From assembly GCF_014191775.1 (NCBI RefSeq), contig NZ_JACHXA010000008.1, positions 122,549 to 186,548 on the forward strand: a stretch of DNA of 64,000 bases, read 5' to 3'. This DNA is from Limibacillus halophilus (GTDB lineage: Bacteria > Pseudomonadota > Alphaproteobacteria > Kiloniellales > CECT-8803). Position 1 is the first letter of the stretch, and every line of letters begins with the position of its first letter. The notes under the pieces were generated by a model. That model ran no database searches. It saw only the letters and a list, made by a program, of their open reading frames with translations, and was not told the origin of the DNA. Below, one piece after another: positions 33,222 to 42,589 of this stretch. The position numbers and the translations under genes were made by a program.

Positions 33222-34334
33222 CTAGGCCGCCATCTGATCGAGCTGGCGCAAAATCGCCTGCCCCATCGTGACGGTCGAGACCTTGGCCGCGCCCGGGCTC
33301 ATGATGTCGGCCGTACGCAAGCCGCCGGCCAACACGCGCTGCACCGCCTGCTCGATAAGATCGGCATCTTCCGCCAGATCAAAGGTGTAACGCAGGGCCA
33401 TGGCGAAGGACAGGAGCGAGGCAATGGGATTGGCCAGATCCTGGCCCGCGATGTCCGGAGCCGAGCCATGCACCGGCTCATAGAGCGCCTGACGACGGCC
33501 ATGTTTGTCGGGATCGCCCAGCGAAGCCGAGGGCAACATACCCAGCGAACCGGTCAGCATCGCCGCCTCGTCGGAGAGAATGTCGCCGAAGAGGTTGTCC
33601 GTGACGATCACGTCGAACTGCTTTGGGTTTCGCACCAGTTGCATGGCCGCGTTGTCCGCGTACATGTGCGACAGTGCTACATCCTGGAAGGACTCGTCAT
33701 GCAGCTTCTGCACTTCCTGGCGCCAGAGCACGCCGGACTCCATGACGTTGGCTTTCTCGCAGGAGGTGACCCGCTTGCCGCGCTTGCGCGCCAACTCGAA
33801 GGCCACGGCCGCCACCCGGCGAATTTCGTTGGTCGTGTAAACCTGGGTGTTGATGCCGCGGCGCTGCCCGTCCGGCAGATCCTCGATGCCGCGCGGCTCG
33901 CCGAAGTAAATACCGCCGGTCAACTCGCGCACGATCATGATATCCAGGCCCTTGACGACCTCGGGTTTCAGGGTCGATGCCTCGACCAGGGCGTCGAACA
34001 CAAGCGCCGGGCGGAGATTGGCATAAAGTTCCATTTCTTTGCGCAGCCGCAACAGCCCCCGTTCCGGCTTCTGCTCGAAGGGGAGCTCGTCCCACTTCGG
34101 GCCGCCCACGGCGCCCAACAGAACGGCATCCGCATTGGATGCTTTCTCCATTGTCGCATCCGCCAGGGGACTACCTTCGGCATCGATAGCCGCGCCACCA
34201 ACGAGGCCCGTCTCAACATCGAACGTGACCGCCCGACGCTTATCCATCCAGTTGATGACCTGTTGAACCTGCCCCATCACCTCGGGACCGATGCCGTCAC
34301 CCGGCAGGATCAATAGCTTCTTGTTGGCGGCCAT
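33222..34334 (-). CDS. leuB: 3-isopropylmalate dehydrogenase
   Basis: 370 residues from [20 protein letters not shown]. Conserved [14 protein letters not shown], the substrate-binding [28 protein letters not shown] and [20 protein letters not shown] are intact. Oxidative decarboxylation step of leucine synthesis. An in-frame TTG six codons upstream is less likely because GGGAGA suits the ATG at 34334. Last gene of leuC-leuD-leuB. Confidence 0.98.
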   Translation of the reverse strand: MAANKKLLILPGDGIGPEVMGQVQQVINWMDKRRAVTFDVETGLVGGAAIDAEGSPLADATMEKASNADAVLLGAVGGPKWDELPFEQKPERGLLRLRKEMELYANLRPALVFDALVEASTLKPEVVKGLDIMIVRELTGGIYFGEPRGIEDLPDGQRRGINTQVYTTNEIRRVAAVAFELARKRGKRVTSCEKANVMESGVLWRQEVQKLHDESFQDVALSHMYADNAAMQLVRNPKQFDVIVTDNLFGDILSDEAAMLTGSLGMLPSASLGDPDKHGRRQALYEPVHGSAPDIAGQDLANPIASLLSFAMALRYTFDLAEDADLIEQAVQRVLAGGLRTADIMSPGAAKVSTVTMGQAILRQLDQMAA

Positions 34335-34407
34335 GTTCGGTTCGTCTCCCAATCATTTTCGTGCAGTATGCAAAACGCGCGGCGGGCGATTGCGCCCCAA
34401 ATCCAGT

Positions 34408-35019
34408 TCAGGCGCTCTCTCGATAAAGCCAGGGTGCACCCAGGCGCTGAGTTTCCTCGAATCGATCGACAGCCGCCTCCTTCTGCAGGGTCAGACCGAT
34501 GTCATCCAGGCCGTTCAGCAGGCAATGCTTGCGGAAGGGCTCGACCTCGAAAGCAACAGTCTCGCCGTTGGGACGCGTGATCGACTGCGCCTCAAGGTCG
34601 ATGGACAAGCTGGCGCCCTGGTTGGCGTCGGCCATCAACTGATTAACCTGGGCTTGCGGCAGGGTAATCGGCAGGATGCCGTTCTTGAAGCAGTTGTTGT
34701 AGAAAATGTCGGCAAAAGAGGCGGCAATCACCACGCGGATACCGGCGTCCAGCAAGGCCCAGGGCGCATGCTCACGTGAGGAGCCGCAACCGAAGTTCGC
34801 GCCGGCGACCAGTACGCCAGCATCGGTCCAAGGCTCCTTATCCAGCACGAAGTCCTTGGGGTTGCCCTTCTCATCTGTCCGCAATTCATAGAACAGGCCC
34901 TTCTTCAGGCCCGTCCGCTGAATCGTTTTCAGGAATTGCTTGGGGATGATCATGTCCGTGTCGACGTTGACGATGGGCAACGGCGCAGCGGTGGCGGTGA
35001 CCTTATCGAACTTTTGCAT
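34408..35019 (-). CDS. leuD: 3-isopropylmalate dehydratase small subunit
   Basis: 203 residues. [19 protein letters not shown] and [20 protein letters not shown], the swivelling-domain signature, are present. With LeuC it isomerises 2-isopropylmalate to 3-isopropylmalate. It lies 31 bases downstream of leuC and upstream of leuB. Confidence 0.98.
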   Translation of the reverse strand: MQKFDKVTATAAPLPIVNVDTDMIIPKQFLKTIQRTGLKKGLFYELRTDEKGNPKDFVLDKEPWTDAGVLVAGANFGCGSSREHAPWALLDAGIRVVIAASFADIFYNNCFKNGILPITLPQAQVNQLMADANQGASLSIDLEAQSITRPNGETVAFEVEPFRKHCLLNGLDDIGLTLQKEAAVDRFEETQRLGAPWLYRESA

Positions 35020-35050
35020 TGCTCTTATCTCTCCTTTTCGGTCTCGCCGT

Positions 35051-36460
35051 TCAATCTAGCAACTCGCGTACGTCGGCCAGATGCCCGGTGATCGCGGCAG
35101 CGGCGGCCATGACGGGGCTGACCAGATGGGTGCGCCCGCCGCGGCCTTGACGGCCTTCGAAGTTGCGGTTCGAGGTCGAGGCGCAACGCTCACCCGGCTG
35201 CAGCTTATCCGCGTTCATGGCCAGACACATGGAGCAACCCGGCTCGCGCCAGTCGAACCCGGCTTCGATCAGGATTGTATCCAACCCTTCGGCTTCCGCC
35301 TGATCCTTCACCAGTCCAGAACCCGGCACGACCATGGCATACACGCCCTGAGCGACCTTGCGGCCCTTGGCCACTTCGGCGACAGCGCGAAGATCTTCGA
35401 TGCGACCATTCGTGCAGGATCCGATGAAGACCTTGTCGACCGTAACGTCGGTCAAGGGCTGCCCCGGTTTGAGGCCCATATACTCCAGCGAGCGCTCAAT
35501 CGAGCCGCGACGGCTTTCGTCGCTCTCGGCCATCGGATCGGGAACCCTGGCGGTAATCGGCAGCACGTCCTGGGGACTGGTGCCCCAGGTGACCTGCGGC
35601 ACGATATCCTCGGCCTTCAGCACGACTTCCTTGTCATAAGCAGCGCCTGCGTCCGACGGCAGGGTCCGCCAGTAGGCGACGGCTTGCTCCCAAGCCGCAC
35701 CCTTGGGCGCCATGGGGCGGCCCTTGATATACTCGAAGGTCTTCTCATCCGGAGCGATCAGACCGGCGCGCGCACCAGCCTCGATGGACATGTTGCAGAT
35801 GGTCATACGACCTTCCATCGACAGGTCCATGATGGCATCGCCCGCATACTCGACGACGTGGCCCGTACCGCCGGCAGTACCGATCTTGCCGATAATGGCC
35901 AGGATCAGGTCCTTGGCCGTGGTGCCTTTGGGCGGGGTGCCCCGCACGGTGATTCGCATATTCTTGGCGGGCTTTTGGATCAAGGTCTGGGTCGCAAGCA
36001 CATGCTCCACCTCGGAGGTGCCGATGCCGAAGGCCAACGATCCGAATGCGCCGTGGGTCGAGGTATGGGAATCACCGCAGACGATGGTCATGCCCGGCAG
36101 CGTGAAACCCTGTTCCGGCCCGATAATGTGGACGATGCCCTGGCGCACGTCCATTACCTCGAAATACGGGACGCCGAAGTCGCGGCAGTTCTTCTCCAAC
36201 GTTTCGACCTGGATGCGACTTTCCTCGTCTTCGATGCCCTGGGCGCGATTGCTTGTCGGAATATTGTGATCGGCGACCGCCAGCGTGGCATCGGGCCGCC
36301 GAACTTTGCGCCCGGCGAGCCGCAACCCCTCGAAAGCCTGCGGGCTGGTCACTTCGTGGACCAGGTGGCGATCGATGTAAATGAGACAGGTTCCGTCGTC
36401 GTCACGCTGGACGAGATGGCTGTCCCAGATTTTGTCGAAAAGGGTCTTGGGCTGACTCAT
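35051..36460 (-). CDS. leuC: 3-isopropylmalate dehydratase large subunit
   Basis: 469 residues from [17 protein letters not shown] (ATG at 36460). [4Fe-4S] cluster cysteines lie in [13 protein letters not shown] and [33 protein letters not shown] is the aconitase-family motif. First gene of the leucine operon. A promoter and an inverted repeat can be seen upstream of it, after the rplS terminator. Confidence 0.98.
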   Translation of the reverse strand: MSQPKTLFDKIWDSHLVQRDDDGTCLIYIDRHLVHEVTSPQAFEGLRLAGRKVRRPDATLAVADHNIPTSNRAQGIEDEESRIQVETLEKNCRDFGVPYFEVMDVRQGIVHIIGPEQGFTLPGMTIVCGDSHTSTHGAFGSLAFGIGTSEVEHVLATQTLIQKPAKNMRITVRGTPPKGTTAKDLILAIIGKIGTAGGTGHVVEYAGDAIMDLSMEGRMTICNMSIEAGARAGLIAPDEKTFEYIKGRPMAPKGAAWEQAVAYWRTLPSDAGAAYDKEVVLKAEDIVPQVTWGTSPQDVLPITARVPDPMAESDESRRGSIERSLEYMGLKPGQPLTDVTVDKVFIGSCTNGRIEDLRAVAEVAKGRKVAQGVYAMVVPGSGLVKDQAEAEGLDTILIEAGFDWREPGCSMCLAMNADKLQPGERCASTSNRNFEGRQGRGGRTHLVSPVMAAAAAITGHLADVRELLD

Positions 36461-36495
36461 GGCTGTTGCGATTCCTCGAACTATGATGACGCCGC

Positions 36496-36520
36496 GACAT
36501 CTCCCGAGATCGGAGATATC
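36496..36520. promoter_or_regulatory. Inverted repeat in the leuC leader
   Basis: GATATCTCC and GGAGATGTC (minus strand; one G-T pair) flank GATCTCG. It lies between the predicted -10 and the leuC start, about 35 bases before the ATG. It could be a regulator site or an mRNA hairpin. No leucine-rich leader peptide was found. Confidence 0.4.
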
Positions 36521-36536
36521 GCGCGAAAGCGGCGGG

Positions 36537-36564
36537 AGCATAGCGCCAAGCGGCCAAAAGGCAA
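36537..36564 (-). promoter_or_regulatory. leuC: Possible promoter of leuCDB
   Basis: TTGCCT (-35) and TATGCT (-10) on the minus strand, 16 bases apart, each matching the sigma70 consensus at four of six positions. It lies between the rplS terminator and leuC. Visual prediction. Confidence 0.4.
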
Positions 36565-36621
36565 AGAGGAAGGGCTACCCCAACGCCCGGACCCTCCCAT
36601 GCAAAAATCGCTGGCCCATGC

Positions 36622-36659
36622 AAAAAAGCCGCCGGGGCGAGATCGCTCCGGCGGCTTTT
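36622..36659 (-). terminator. Rho-independent terminator of rplS
   Basis: On the minus strand AAAAGCCGCCGG and CCGGCGGCTTTT form a 12-bp stem and the 3' arm ends in TTTTTTGC. It lies 31 bases after the rplS stop and separates the ribosomal/tRNA-modification operon from leuCDB. Confidence 0.92.
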
Positions 36660-36689
36660 GTAGTGCTTAGACTGCCGATGGAAGGGCTT

Positions 36690-37148
36690 TTAGCTCTTCG
36701 CGGCGGCCTTGGCTGCGGAAGCCTGCTTCTGGGCTTCCTTCTTGGCCTGTGCGACTTCGCGATCGGCCTGAGCGGCCTTGGCGGCCACACCGGTCGTCGC
36801 TTCGGCGATACGGGCGGACTTACCACGGCGGCCACGCAGGTAGTAAAGCTTGGCACGTCGCACGTCGCCGCGGCGCACCAACTCAACCGAATCAATTCGC
36901 GGGCTGTAGAGCGGGAAAACACGCTCAACACCCTCGCCGTAGGAAATCTTGCGCACGGTGAAGGAAGAATTGATGCCGCGGTTCTTGCGGGCGATGCAGA
37001 CACCCTCGAAGGCCTGCACACGCTCGCGGTTGCCTTCGACCACGCGCACATTGACGCGGACGGTGTCGCCCGGCGTGAACTCGGGGATCGCCTTGCCGTC
37101 GCTGAGCTTGGCAATCTGCTCCTGCTCAAGCTGCTGGATCACGTTCAT
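36690..37148 (-). CDS. rplS: 50S ribosomal protein L19
   Basis: 152 residues. [35 protein letters not shown], the [18 protein letters not shown] core and [20 protein letters not shown] identify L19. A basic Ala/Lys tail (about 35 residues) extends beyond the usual end. The start at 37148 is supported by AAAGGA. Last gene of rpsP-rimM-trmD-rplS. Confidence 0.97.
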   Translation of the reverse strand: MNVIQQLEQEQIAKLSDGKAIPEFTPGDTVRVNVRVVEGNRERVQAFEGVCIARKNRGINSSFTVRKISYGEGVERVFPLYSPRIDSVELVRRGDVRRAKLYYLRGRRGKSARIAEATTGVAAKAAQADREVAQAKKEAQKQASAAKAAAKS

Positions 37149-37232
37149 GACTTTAGTCCTTTCTGGGCGGCAGCGGGTCATCCGACGGACCTACCCCGAC
37201 GACCATACCGCTCAATCTTTATCAACCCTGGC

Positions 37233-37967
37233 CTAATCGGCCCCTTGCTTTCGTTCCGCCCGGTAGGCCACCCAAAGATCGGGCCGCCGTTTCCGGGTAA
37301 TCGCCTCCGCCTCGGCCAAACGCCAACGCCGGATTTTCTCATGGTGCCCGGAAAGTAAGACTTCCGGCACCGTCTGCCCCCGCCACTCCGGAGGCCTCGT
37401 GTAGTGCGGGTACTCAAGAAGTCCCCGCTCGAAGGATTCCTCGCCGGCGCTGTCATCATTGCCCATCACACCGGGCAAGAGACGCACCACGGCATCCATC
37501 AAAACCAGCGCCGCCATCTCTCCGCCGGAGAGAATGTAGTCGCCGACACTTATCTCCTCGACCCCGCGCGCATCCAAGACGCGCTGATCGACACCCTCGT
37601 AGCGGCCGCAGAGAAGCCGCGCTCCCGGCCCGGAGGCCAGTTCGCGAACACGCTCCTGCGTCAGGAGGCGTCCGCGCGGACTGAGATACAATAGCGGTCC
37701 CGGACTGGCCGAACTCGCCTCGATCGCATCGTCCACAACATCGGAGCGCATGACCATGCCTGCACCCCCGCCATAGGGCGTGTCATCCACGGTGCGGTGC
37801 TTATCGCGCGCGAAGTCGCGAATGTCCAGCACTTCCAGATTCCAGCGCCCTTCTTCCAGAGCCTTGCCCGCAAGGCTGATCCCGAGCGGCCCCGGAAAGC
37901 TTTCCGGAAAAAGCGTCAGGACTGTCGCCATCCAGGGAACTGTCGGTTCCACCTCCGCAGCGCTCAT
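37233..37967 (-). CDS. trmD: tRNA (guanine-N1)-methyltransferase
   Basis: 244 residues. [21 protein letters not shown], the trefoil-knot SAM site [21 protein letters not shown] and [20 protein letters not shown] are intact. Methylates G37 of certain tRNAs to prevent frameshifting. It lies between rimM (155 bases upstream) and rplS. Confidence 0.98.
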   Translation of the reverse strand: MSAAEVEPTVPWMATVLTLFPESFPGPLGISLAGKALEEGRWNLEVLDIRDFARDKHRTVDDTPYGGGAGMVMRSDVVDDAIEASSASPGPLLYLSPRGRLLTQERVRELASGPGARLLCGRYEGVDQRVLDARGVEEISVGDYILSGGEMAALVLMDAVVRLLPGVMGNDDSAGEESFERGLLEYPHYTRPPEWRGQTVPEVLLSGHHEKIRRWRLAEAEAITRKRRPDLWVAYRAERKQGAD

Positions 37968-38033
37968 ATCCGCCTCGCTCCTTTACCCGCAAGACCGCCC
38001 TTCAAGGAGCGTCCTACGGGACCACCGGGGGCC

Positions 38034-38056
38034 CACCGGGCCTCGGAAGGCCGGTG
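38034..38056. other. GC-rich hairpin between rimM and trmD
   Basis: CACCGGGCCT and AGGCCGGTG enclose CGGA, a strong stem with a one-base irregularity. It could tune expression of trmD relative to rimM. It has no T-tract. Confidence 0.35.
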
Positions 38057-38122
38057 TTATGCCTTTTCGCGCCCTCTTCGTCCAGCCCAATTATCGGCCC
38101 CGTCCCATGACGGTGCAAAATC

Positions 38123-38644
38123 TCAGGTTTCCTCCGGCAGGTCGACCACCAGACGCCCCAACGCGATATCCACCGTCGGCACCACGGCCTGCGTGAAGGG
38201 GATGAAGCGGCTACGTTCACCGGGTTCTCCCACCTCCAGCAGATCGCCTGCCCCAAAGTTCTGCACCGACAGAACCTGCCCCAGCACCTGTCCTTCGCCG
38301 TCTTCCACCGCCAGCCCCAAGAGGTCGTCGTGATAGAAGACCTCCTCTTCGGCGGGCTCTGGCAGACTGTTGCGGGGCACGTAGAGCTCCAAGCCCTTCA
38401 GCGCCTCAGCCGCCTCGCGAGTCTCCACGCCGGACAAGGCCAACAACGCATTACCCTTTTGGAGTCCCTTGAGCGTTGCCTGCCAGGAGCGCACTCCGGC
38501 GGCATCGCCCAGAGGTCCATAGGCGGTCAGCGCCTCGGGCGTCTCGGTGAAGGGTTTTACCTTCACCAAACCGCGCACCCCGTGCACGGCGACGATGACG
38601 CCCAGGCAGACCCGCTTGTCGGCGCTATTTTCCGGCGCAGCCAT
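38123..38644 (-). CDS. rimM: 16S rRNA maturation factor RimM
   Basis: 173 residues from MAAPENSADKRVCLGVIVAV. The N-terminal beta-barrel (GVIVAVHGVRGLVKVKPFTE) and C-terminal PRC-like barrel (EVFYHDDLLGLAVEDGEGQ, FGAGDLLEV, IPFTQAVVPTVDI) are typical. Needed for 30S head assembly with S19. GAGGTG before 38644 favours this start over an ATG three codons upstream. It follows rpsP by 36 bases. Confidence 0.95.
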   Translation of the reverse strand: MAAPENSADKRVCLGVIVAVHGVRGLVKVKPFTETPEALTAYGPLGDAAGVRSWQATLKGLQKGNALLALSGVETREAAEALKGLELYVPRNSLPEPAEEEVFYHDDLLGLAVEDGEGQVLGQVLSVQNFGAGDLLEVGEPGERSRFIPFTQAVVPTVDIALGRLVVDLPEET

Positions 38645-38680
38645 ACCCGGCACCTCGACCCGCTAAAGAGTCCTCGACCC

Positions 38681-39196
38681 TCAGGCCTTGGTTTCTTCCT
38701 CGGCGGGCGCCTCGGCAGCAGCTTCTTCAGCCGGGGCCTCCTCGGTGGGAGCTTCGGCAGCAGCTTCTTCAGCCGGGGCCTCCTCGGCGGGAGCTTCGGC
38801 AGCGGCGGCGGCGGCCTGCTTGGCCTCTTCTTCAGCAGCCTGCTTGGCTTCCTCGGCGGCCTTCTTGGTCTCCTCGCGCTCGGCGAGGCGCTCCAGGGTC
38901 TTGGCGCTGGCTTGGCTCTTCAAGGTCTGCTGTGGAATCTTACGCTCGAACATGCCCTTGGTGGAAAGGAAGCGGGCCACCCGGTCGGTCGGCTGTGCAC
39001 CGACGCCCAGCCAATAGGTGATGCGCTCTTCCTTCATCACCACGCGCTCGGCGTGATCCTTGGCCAGCATCGGGTTGTAGCTGCCGACGCGCTCAATGAA
39101 GCGGCCATCGCGCGGAGAGCGCGAGTCGGCCACGACGATGTGGTAGAAGGGGCGCTTCTTGGCGCCGCCGCGAGCGAGGCGAATCTTGAGAGACAT
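38681..39196 (-). CDS. rpsP: 30S ribosomal protein S16 with a long Ala/Glu C-terminal tail
   Basis: 171 residues. The S16 core ([57 protein letters not shown]) ends near residue 105. The rest is a low-complexity tail of Ala, Glu, Pro and Lys with a 14-residue repeat of the [14 protein letters not shown] type (residues 133-146 and 147-160). Alphaproteobacterial S16 proteins often have extended tails; this one is long. First of rpsP-rimM-trmD-rplS, 112 bases downstream of ffh. Confidence 0.96.
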   Translation of the reverse strand: MSLKIRLARGGAKKRPFYHIVVADSRSPRDGRFIERVGSYNPMLAKDHAERVVMKEERITYWLGVGAQPTDRVARFLSTKGMFERKIPQQTLKSQASAKTLERLAEREETKKAAEEAKQAAEEEAKQAAAAAAEAPAEEAPAEEAAAEAPTEEAPAEEAAAEAPAEEETKA

Positions 39197-39308
39197 GGTT
39201 GTTCCTTTCGTTGACGTTCTAAGTCGTTTCAGTTTGTAAAAAAGTGGTTCTTGTCTTCTGGTCGCGTGTTTCTGCTGTCGTCATTCGGGCGCTTACCAGG
39301 TCCCAGGG

Positions 39309-40736
39309 CTAAAAGCCCGGGAAGCCGCCGCCTTTCGGCCCCTTGCCCGGCATCATTCCCGGCAGTCCGTGGCGCATCATTCCCTTTTTGCCCATCTTCT
39401 TGACCTGTTTCATCATGCGCGCGGCTTCCTGGTGCTGCTTCATCAGCTTGTTGACTTCCTGCACCGTGGCGCCCGCGCCCTTTGAAATGCGCACCTTGCG
39501 GCTCGCCTTGATGATCTCGGGGCGGCGGCGCTCCTCCTTGGTCATCGAGGAGAGGATCGCCAACTGCCGCTTGATCATGGAATCGTCGATCTTGGCGTCC
39601 TTCATCTGGTTCTTGATCTTGCCGACGCCCGGCAACATCCCCATCAGCCCGGACAGCCCGCCCATCTTCAGCAACTGCTTGAGCTGGCTGGCCAGATCGT
39701 CCAAGTCGAACTTGCCCGACTGCATCTTCTTGGCGAGCTTCTCGGCCTCGTCCTGTTCGATGGTCTCGGCAGCCTTCTCGACCAGCGAGACCACGTCGCC
39801 CATGCCCAGGATACGCCCCGCGATACGGTCGGCGTGGAAGGTCTCCAGCTTGTCGATCTGCTCGCCGGTACCCAACAGCTTGATCGGGCAGCCCGTCACC
39901 GCACGCATCGAGAGCGCCGCGCCGCCGCGCGCATCGCCGTCGACCCGCGTCAGCACGATGCCCGACAGCCCGACCTTGTCCTTGAAGGCCGTGGCCACGT
40001 TGACTGCGTCCTGGCCGGTCATCGCGTCGGCGACCAGCAGCGTCTCCGATGGCTTGGTCGCGTCGCGCACCGCCGCAACCTCGGCCATCAGCGCCTCGTC
40101 GATTGCCAGACGCCCGGCGGTGTCCAGCATCACCACGTCGTAGCCTTCCAGCGCGCCGGTCTGCAGCGCCCGCTTGGCGATCTTCACCGGCGTCTCGCCC
40201 GGCACGATCGGCAAGGTCGCGATGCCAGCCTGGATGCCCAGCAGCGCAAGCTGTTCCTGGGCGGCCGGACGGCGCACGTCGAGGGAGGCCATCAGGACCT
40301 TCTTCTTCTCGCGCTCGGCAAGGCGTTTGGCGATCTTGGCCGTGGTCGTGGTTTTACCTGAACCCTGGAGGCCCACCATCAGGATCGGCGCTGGCGGCGT
40401 CACGTTCAGGTTGAGGCCCAGGCCGCGCAGTTCGAAGGGCTGTCCGGCCTGCGCGCCCTCATCCTCCGCCACACCGCCCAGCATGGCGACCAGTTCGTCG
40501 TGGACGATCTTGACGACCTGCTGACCCGGCGTGACCGAGCGCAAGACTTCCTGGCCGACCGCCTTTTCCTTGACGGCGGCGACGAAGTCCTTGACCACCG
40601 GCAGCGCCACGTCGGCCTCCAGCAGCGCCACACGCACTTCGCGCAGCGCGACGGAGACGTCTTCCTCGCTCAGCGCGCCACGGCGCGTCAGGCGATCGAA
40701 GACTCCGCTCAGGCGTTCTTGCAGGCTCTCGAACAT
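39309..40736 (-). CDS. ffh: Signal recognition particle protein Ffh
   Basis: 475 residues from MFESLQERLSGVFDRLTRRG. N domain, GTPase G1 GLQGSGKTTTTAKIAKRLAE, DTAGRLAIDEALM, TRVDGDARGGAALSM, and a methionine-rich M domain ending in GLPGMMPGKGPKGGGFPGF. Binds signal peptides of membrane proteins with the 4.5S-type RNA and docks to FtsY, also encoded in this window. The frame continues upstream through the tandem repeats, but that extension is not protein-like; 40736 is the true start. Confidence 0.98.
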   Translation of the reverse strand: MFESLQERLSGVFDRLTRRGALSEEDVSVALREVRVALLEADVALPVVKDFVAAVKEKAVGQEVLRSVTPGQQVVKIVHDELVAMLGGVAEDEGAQAGQPFELRGLGLNLNVTPPAPILMVGLQGSGKTTTTAKIAKRLAEREKKKVLMASLDVRRPAAQEQLALLGIQAGIATLPIVPGETPVKIAKRALQTGALEGYDVVMLDTAGRLAIDEALMAEVAAVRDATKPSETLLVADAMTGQDAVNVATAFKDKVGLSGIVLTRVDGDARGGAALSMRAVTGCPIKLLGTGEQIDKLETFHADRIAGRILGMGDVVSLVEKAAETIEQDEAEKLAKKMQSGKFDLDDLASQLKQLLKMGGLSGLMGMLPGVGKIKNQMKDAKIDDSMIKRQLAILSSMTKEERRRPEIIKASRKVRISKGAGATVQEVNKLMKQHQEAARMMKQVKKMGKKGMMRHGLPGMMPGKGPKGGGFPGF

Positions 40737-40782
40737 CACAACTCCCGGGCGACCCTCGGGCCGCTTCAAATCCTCATCTAAA

Positions 40783-40920
40783 CCCAGGGACCAACGCAAA
40801 CGCGGTTTCGCACCAGTGTGCGAAACTCCCCAGGGACCAACGCAAACGCGGTTTCGCACCAGTGTGCGAAACTCCCCAGGGACCAACGCAAAAGCGGTTT
40901 CGCACCAGTGTGCGAAACTC
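40783..40920. repeat. Three tandem 46-bp units each containing a palindrome
   Basis: Units 40783-40828, 40829-40874 and 40875-40920 are identical apart from one base (AAACGCGG to AAAAGCGG in the third). Each contains GTTTCGCAC-CAGT-GTGCGAAAC, a perfect 9-bp stem with a four-base loop. They lie in the 5' region of ffh, starting 47 bases before its ATG. No spacers are present. They resemble intergenic palindromic repeat families such as REP/BIME elements. Confidence 0.95.
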
Positions 40921-41177
40921 GCAGGCTGGTGGGGCTCCTTGGAACCGCAAAGACGAATGGTCCTGACGGTGATTGGCGCGGAACTTACGCGCGGGAGACC
41001 GGCAGGTCAAGAGGGCGGCTGGAGAGGCTGGTGCGCGCCTGAAAGGGCCGCACCGCGCCGATAGCACAGGGCCCACCACGCGGTTACAAAATAATACCCT
41101 ATTGTTCACCATTTTTCCTGGTTGATCGACTATTTCCCTATCTTACTTGTTGAAAAGAAAAGGAACAGTGGATCACC
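40921..41177. other. Intergenic region between ffh repeats and accessory island
   Basis: 257 bases without a gene. The ffh-proximal half is GC-rich. The half next to the 306-residue gene is AT-rich (AAAATAATACCCTATTG, TTACTTGTTGAAAAG) and probably contains that gene's promoter, though no clear -35/-10 pair could be chosen. AAAAGGAAC, 13 bases before 41178, may be the ribosome site. Confidence 0.5.
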
Positions 41178-42098
41178 ATGCGTCTAACCGACCCCTCCCG
41201 GGTTGCGCGCCTGCGGCCAGAAGAGCAGATCGGACTCTTCGCCGAGGAGCAGCAACGCCTCTCCCCCATCAGTCCCTCCCAGATCGGCTTTCTGGAAGCG
41301 GGCGGCAAAAGCAAATTCGAACCCATGAGTCCGGCCGATCTCGGCTTCCGCATGACCGGCGCCGCACTCGATAGCGCCAAGCGCGCCGTGCGTGGCGAAC
41401 AGGGCGGCAGCCAGGCCATGCAGCGCGCCTTTGAAGACAGCGGCTTCTCCTTCCAACCGGAAGCCGACGCTGGCGTCAGCGTGGCCTTTGACCCCGCGCG
41501 CGTCCAGGGCCGCAACACGACCGGCCCGCGCCCAACCTCCAACCCGGTCCGCCTCACGCCCCTAACCCAAGAGGCGCCCCAGACGACGGAAGCCGCGCCG
41601 GTTCAGGAGGCAAACGCCGCTCCGGGCGAAAAGCCTGGAGACAATCGCATTATCTGGCCCGAACTTGGGCCCAACTTTTTCGGCGGCGGAGGATTCAGTC
41701 GTCCCCGACCGACCCCTCAAAAGCCCGCGGCCCGACCGCCCATTCCTGTGCCAAACCCGACCCCCGAAGAGGCTCCCGGCACCCAGATGCCCAGCCAATC
41801 CGAGGACGGAGAAGCACCGGACGGCGATTCAACCGAGGAACACCGCCGACGTATGAAGGAAAGGGCGGAACAGAATGAAGCGGAGGAAAAGGAACTTCAG
41901 GAAGAGTTTGGAAATATGGAGCCCGGGGAGCGTAGCGAGGAGTGTGCAAGACGAAAGGAAATGTACGACGCCCGATGTAGGAGAAATAAATCCCAGCAGC
42001 GCAGAGATGAGTGCTTAGCAAGGGTGGAGCACCGATTAGGAGCCTGTGTGCGTGGATTTCCAAATGTTCCCAGTATGGAAGGCTACTTCGATGAGTAA
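41178..42098 (+). CDS. Unrecognised 306-residue protein: proline-rich middle and four-cysteine tail
   Basis: No known domain recognised and no signal peptide. Residues 1-100 are soluble and Gln/Ser-rich (RLSPISPSQIGFLEAGG). Residues 110-225 are a Pro/Thr/Ala-rich, probably disordered linker (PRPTPQKPAARPPIPVPNPT). Residues 225-250 are a charged helix. The tail has cysteines at 256, 267, 279 and 290, a C-x10-C-x11-C-x10-C pattern that suggests a disulfide-stapled helical hairpin. Modular build and position in front of immunity-like genes suggest a secreted effector or toxin-like protein; that is inference. Its last eight bases overlap the next gene (ATGAGTAA). Confidence 0.6.
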   Translation: MRLTDPSRVARLRPEEQIGLFAEEQQRLSPISPSQIGFLEAGGKSKFEPMSPADLGFRMTGAALDSAKRAVRGEQGGSQAMQRAFEDSGFSFQPEADAGVSVAFDPARVQGRNTTGPRPTSNPVRLTPLTQEAPQTTEAAPVQEANAAPGEKPGDNRIIWPELGPNFFGGGGFSRPRPTPQKPAARPPIPVPNPTPEEAPGTQMPSQSEDGEAPDGDSTEEHRRRMKERAEQNEAEEKELQEEFGNMEPGERSEECARRKEMYDARCRRNKSQQRRDECLARVEHRLGACVRGFPNVPSMEGYFDE

Positions 42099-42537
42099 CA
42101 ACACTAGAAGATCCAACAAAATCAATCTGGATTGCTTTGTTCGGACCCGATCTGGGCGCCGCCTTTCATTCCAATACGAAACTAGTCTGCCAGAAATGCT
42201 CCCAAATGGCATGTATCGTTGCAAAGTCCGCTGCCACCGACTCTTTGGCAACTTCATTTATCCTAGTGATTATGAAACAGCAGAGGGCGCACTTGCCCTG
42301 GCCGCGGCGGGGTTGCGCGCTTGCCTACGCGCCCGCGCTTCCACTCTGGAAGACGCCGAGGGACAGCGCATTGAGCCACCGCACCCCTGCGACTACGACC
42401 CTACCTACATCTGCTTTGATGACCTACCGCCCGAAGAGCAGGCGGAAATCGACCAGGAGCTAGAAACCTTCTTCGACGACCTAGACCGGGAGTGGGAAGA
42501 GACCCGCCCACAGAGAGAAAAGAAGCCCGAGGAATGA
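42091..42537 (+). CDS. Small paralogous protein, array member 1 (148 residues)
   Basis: Start at 42091 inside the end of the previous gene, so translation is probably coupled. The core GMYRCKVRCHRLFGNFIYP, then ETAEGALALAAAGLRACL, then TLEDAEGQRIEPPHPCDYDP matches module 2 of the 289-residue protein downstream (GEYVVKVRC, EAAALADCHMLVLAW, LDLEQHNGDPFDLPRP). An acidic tail (DQELETFFDDLDREWEE) follows. No known domain recognised; small acidic proteins of this layout are often immunity proteins, and DUF6968 comes to mind. The tail coding region is duplicated 1153 bases downstream. Confidence 0.6.
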   Translation: MSNNTRRSNKINLDCFVRTRSGRRLSFQYETSLPEMLPNGMYRCKVRCHRLFGNFIYPSDYETAEGALALAAAGLRACLRARASTLEDAEGQRIEPPHPCDYDPTYICFDDLPPEEQAEIDQELETFFDDLDREWEETRPQREKKPEE

Positions 42538-42589
42538 CCCGCGTGCAAATCACTGGCTTCACCGTTAGCGAGAATGGCGAACGTGCGCC
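42431..42589 (+). repeat. Copy 1 of a 159-bp direct duplication
   Basis: It covers the 3' end of array member 1 and the first 56 bases of array member 2. It aligns without gaps to 43584-43742 with about nine mismatches (roughly 94% identity by eye). Confidence 0.92.

Noticed and set aside
35081..36670. Long plus-strand frame over leuC
   Set aside because: Shadow of leuC; it would also run through the rplS terminator.
40737..40886. N-terminal extension of Ffh through the tandem repeats
   Set aside because: The frame is open only because the 46-bp repeats lack stops in it; the translated extension is repetitive and unlike any Ffh. MFESLQ at 40736 is the standard start.
40783..40920. CRISPR array
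   Set aside because: Three direct repeats with internal palindromes, but units are directly abutting with no unique spacers and no cas genes nearby.
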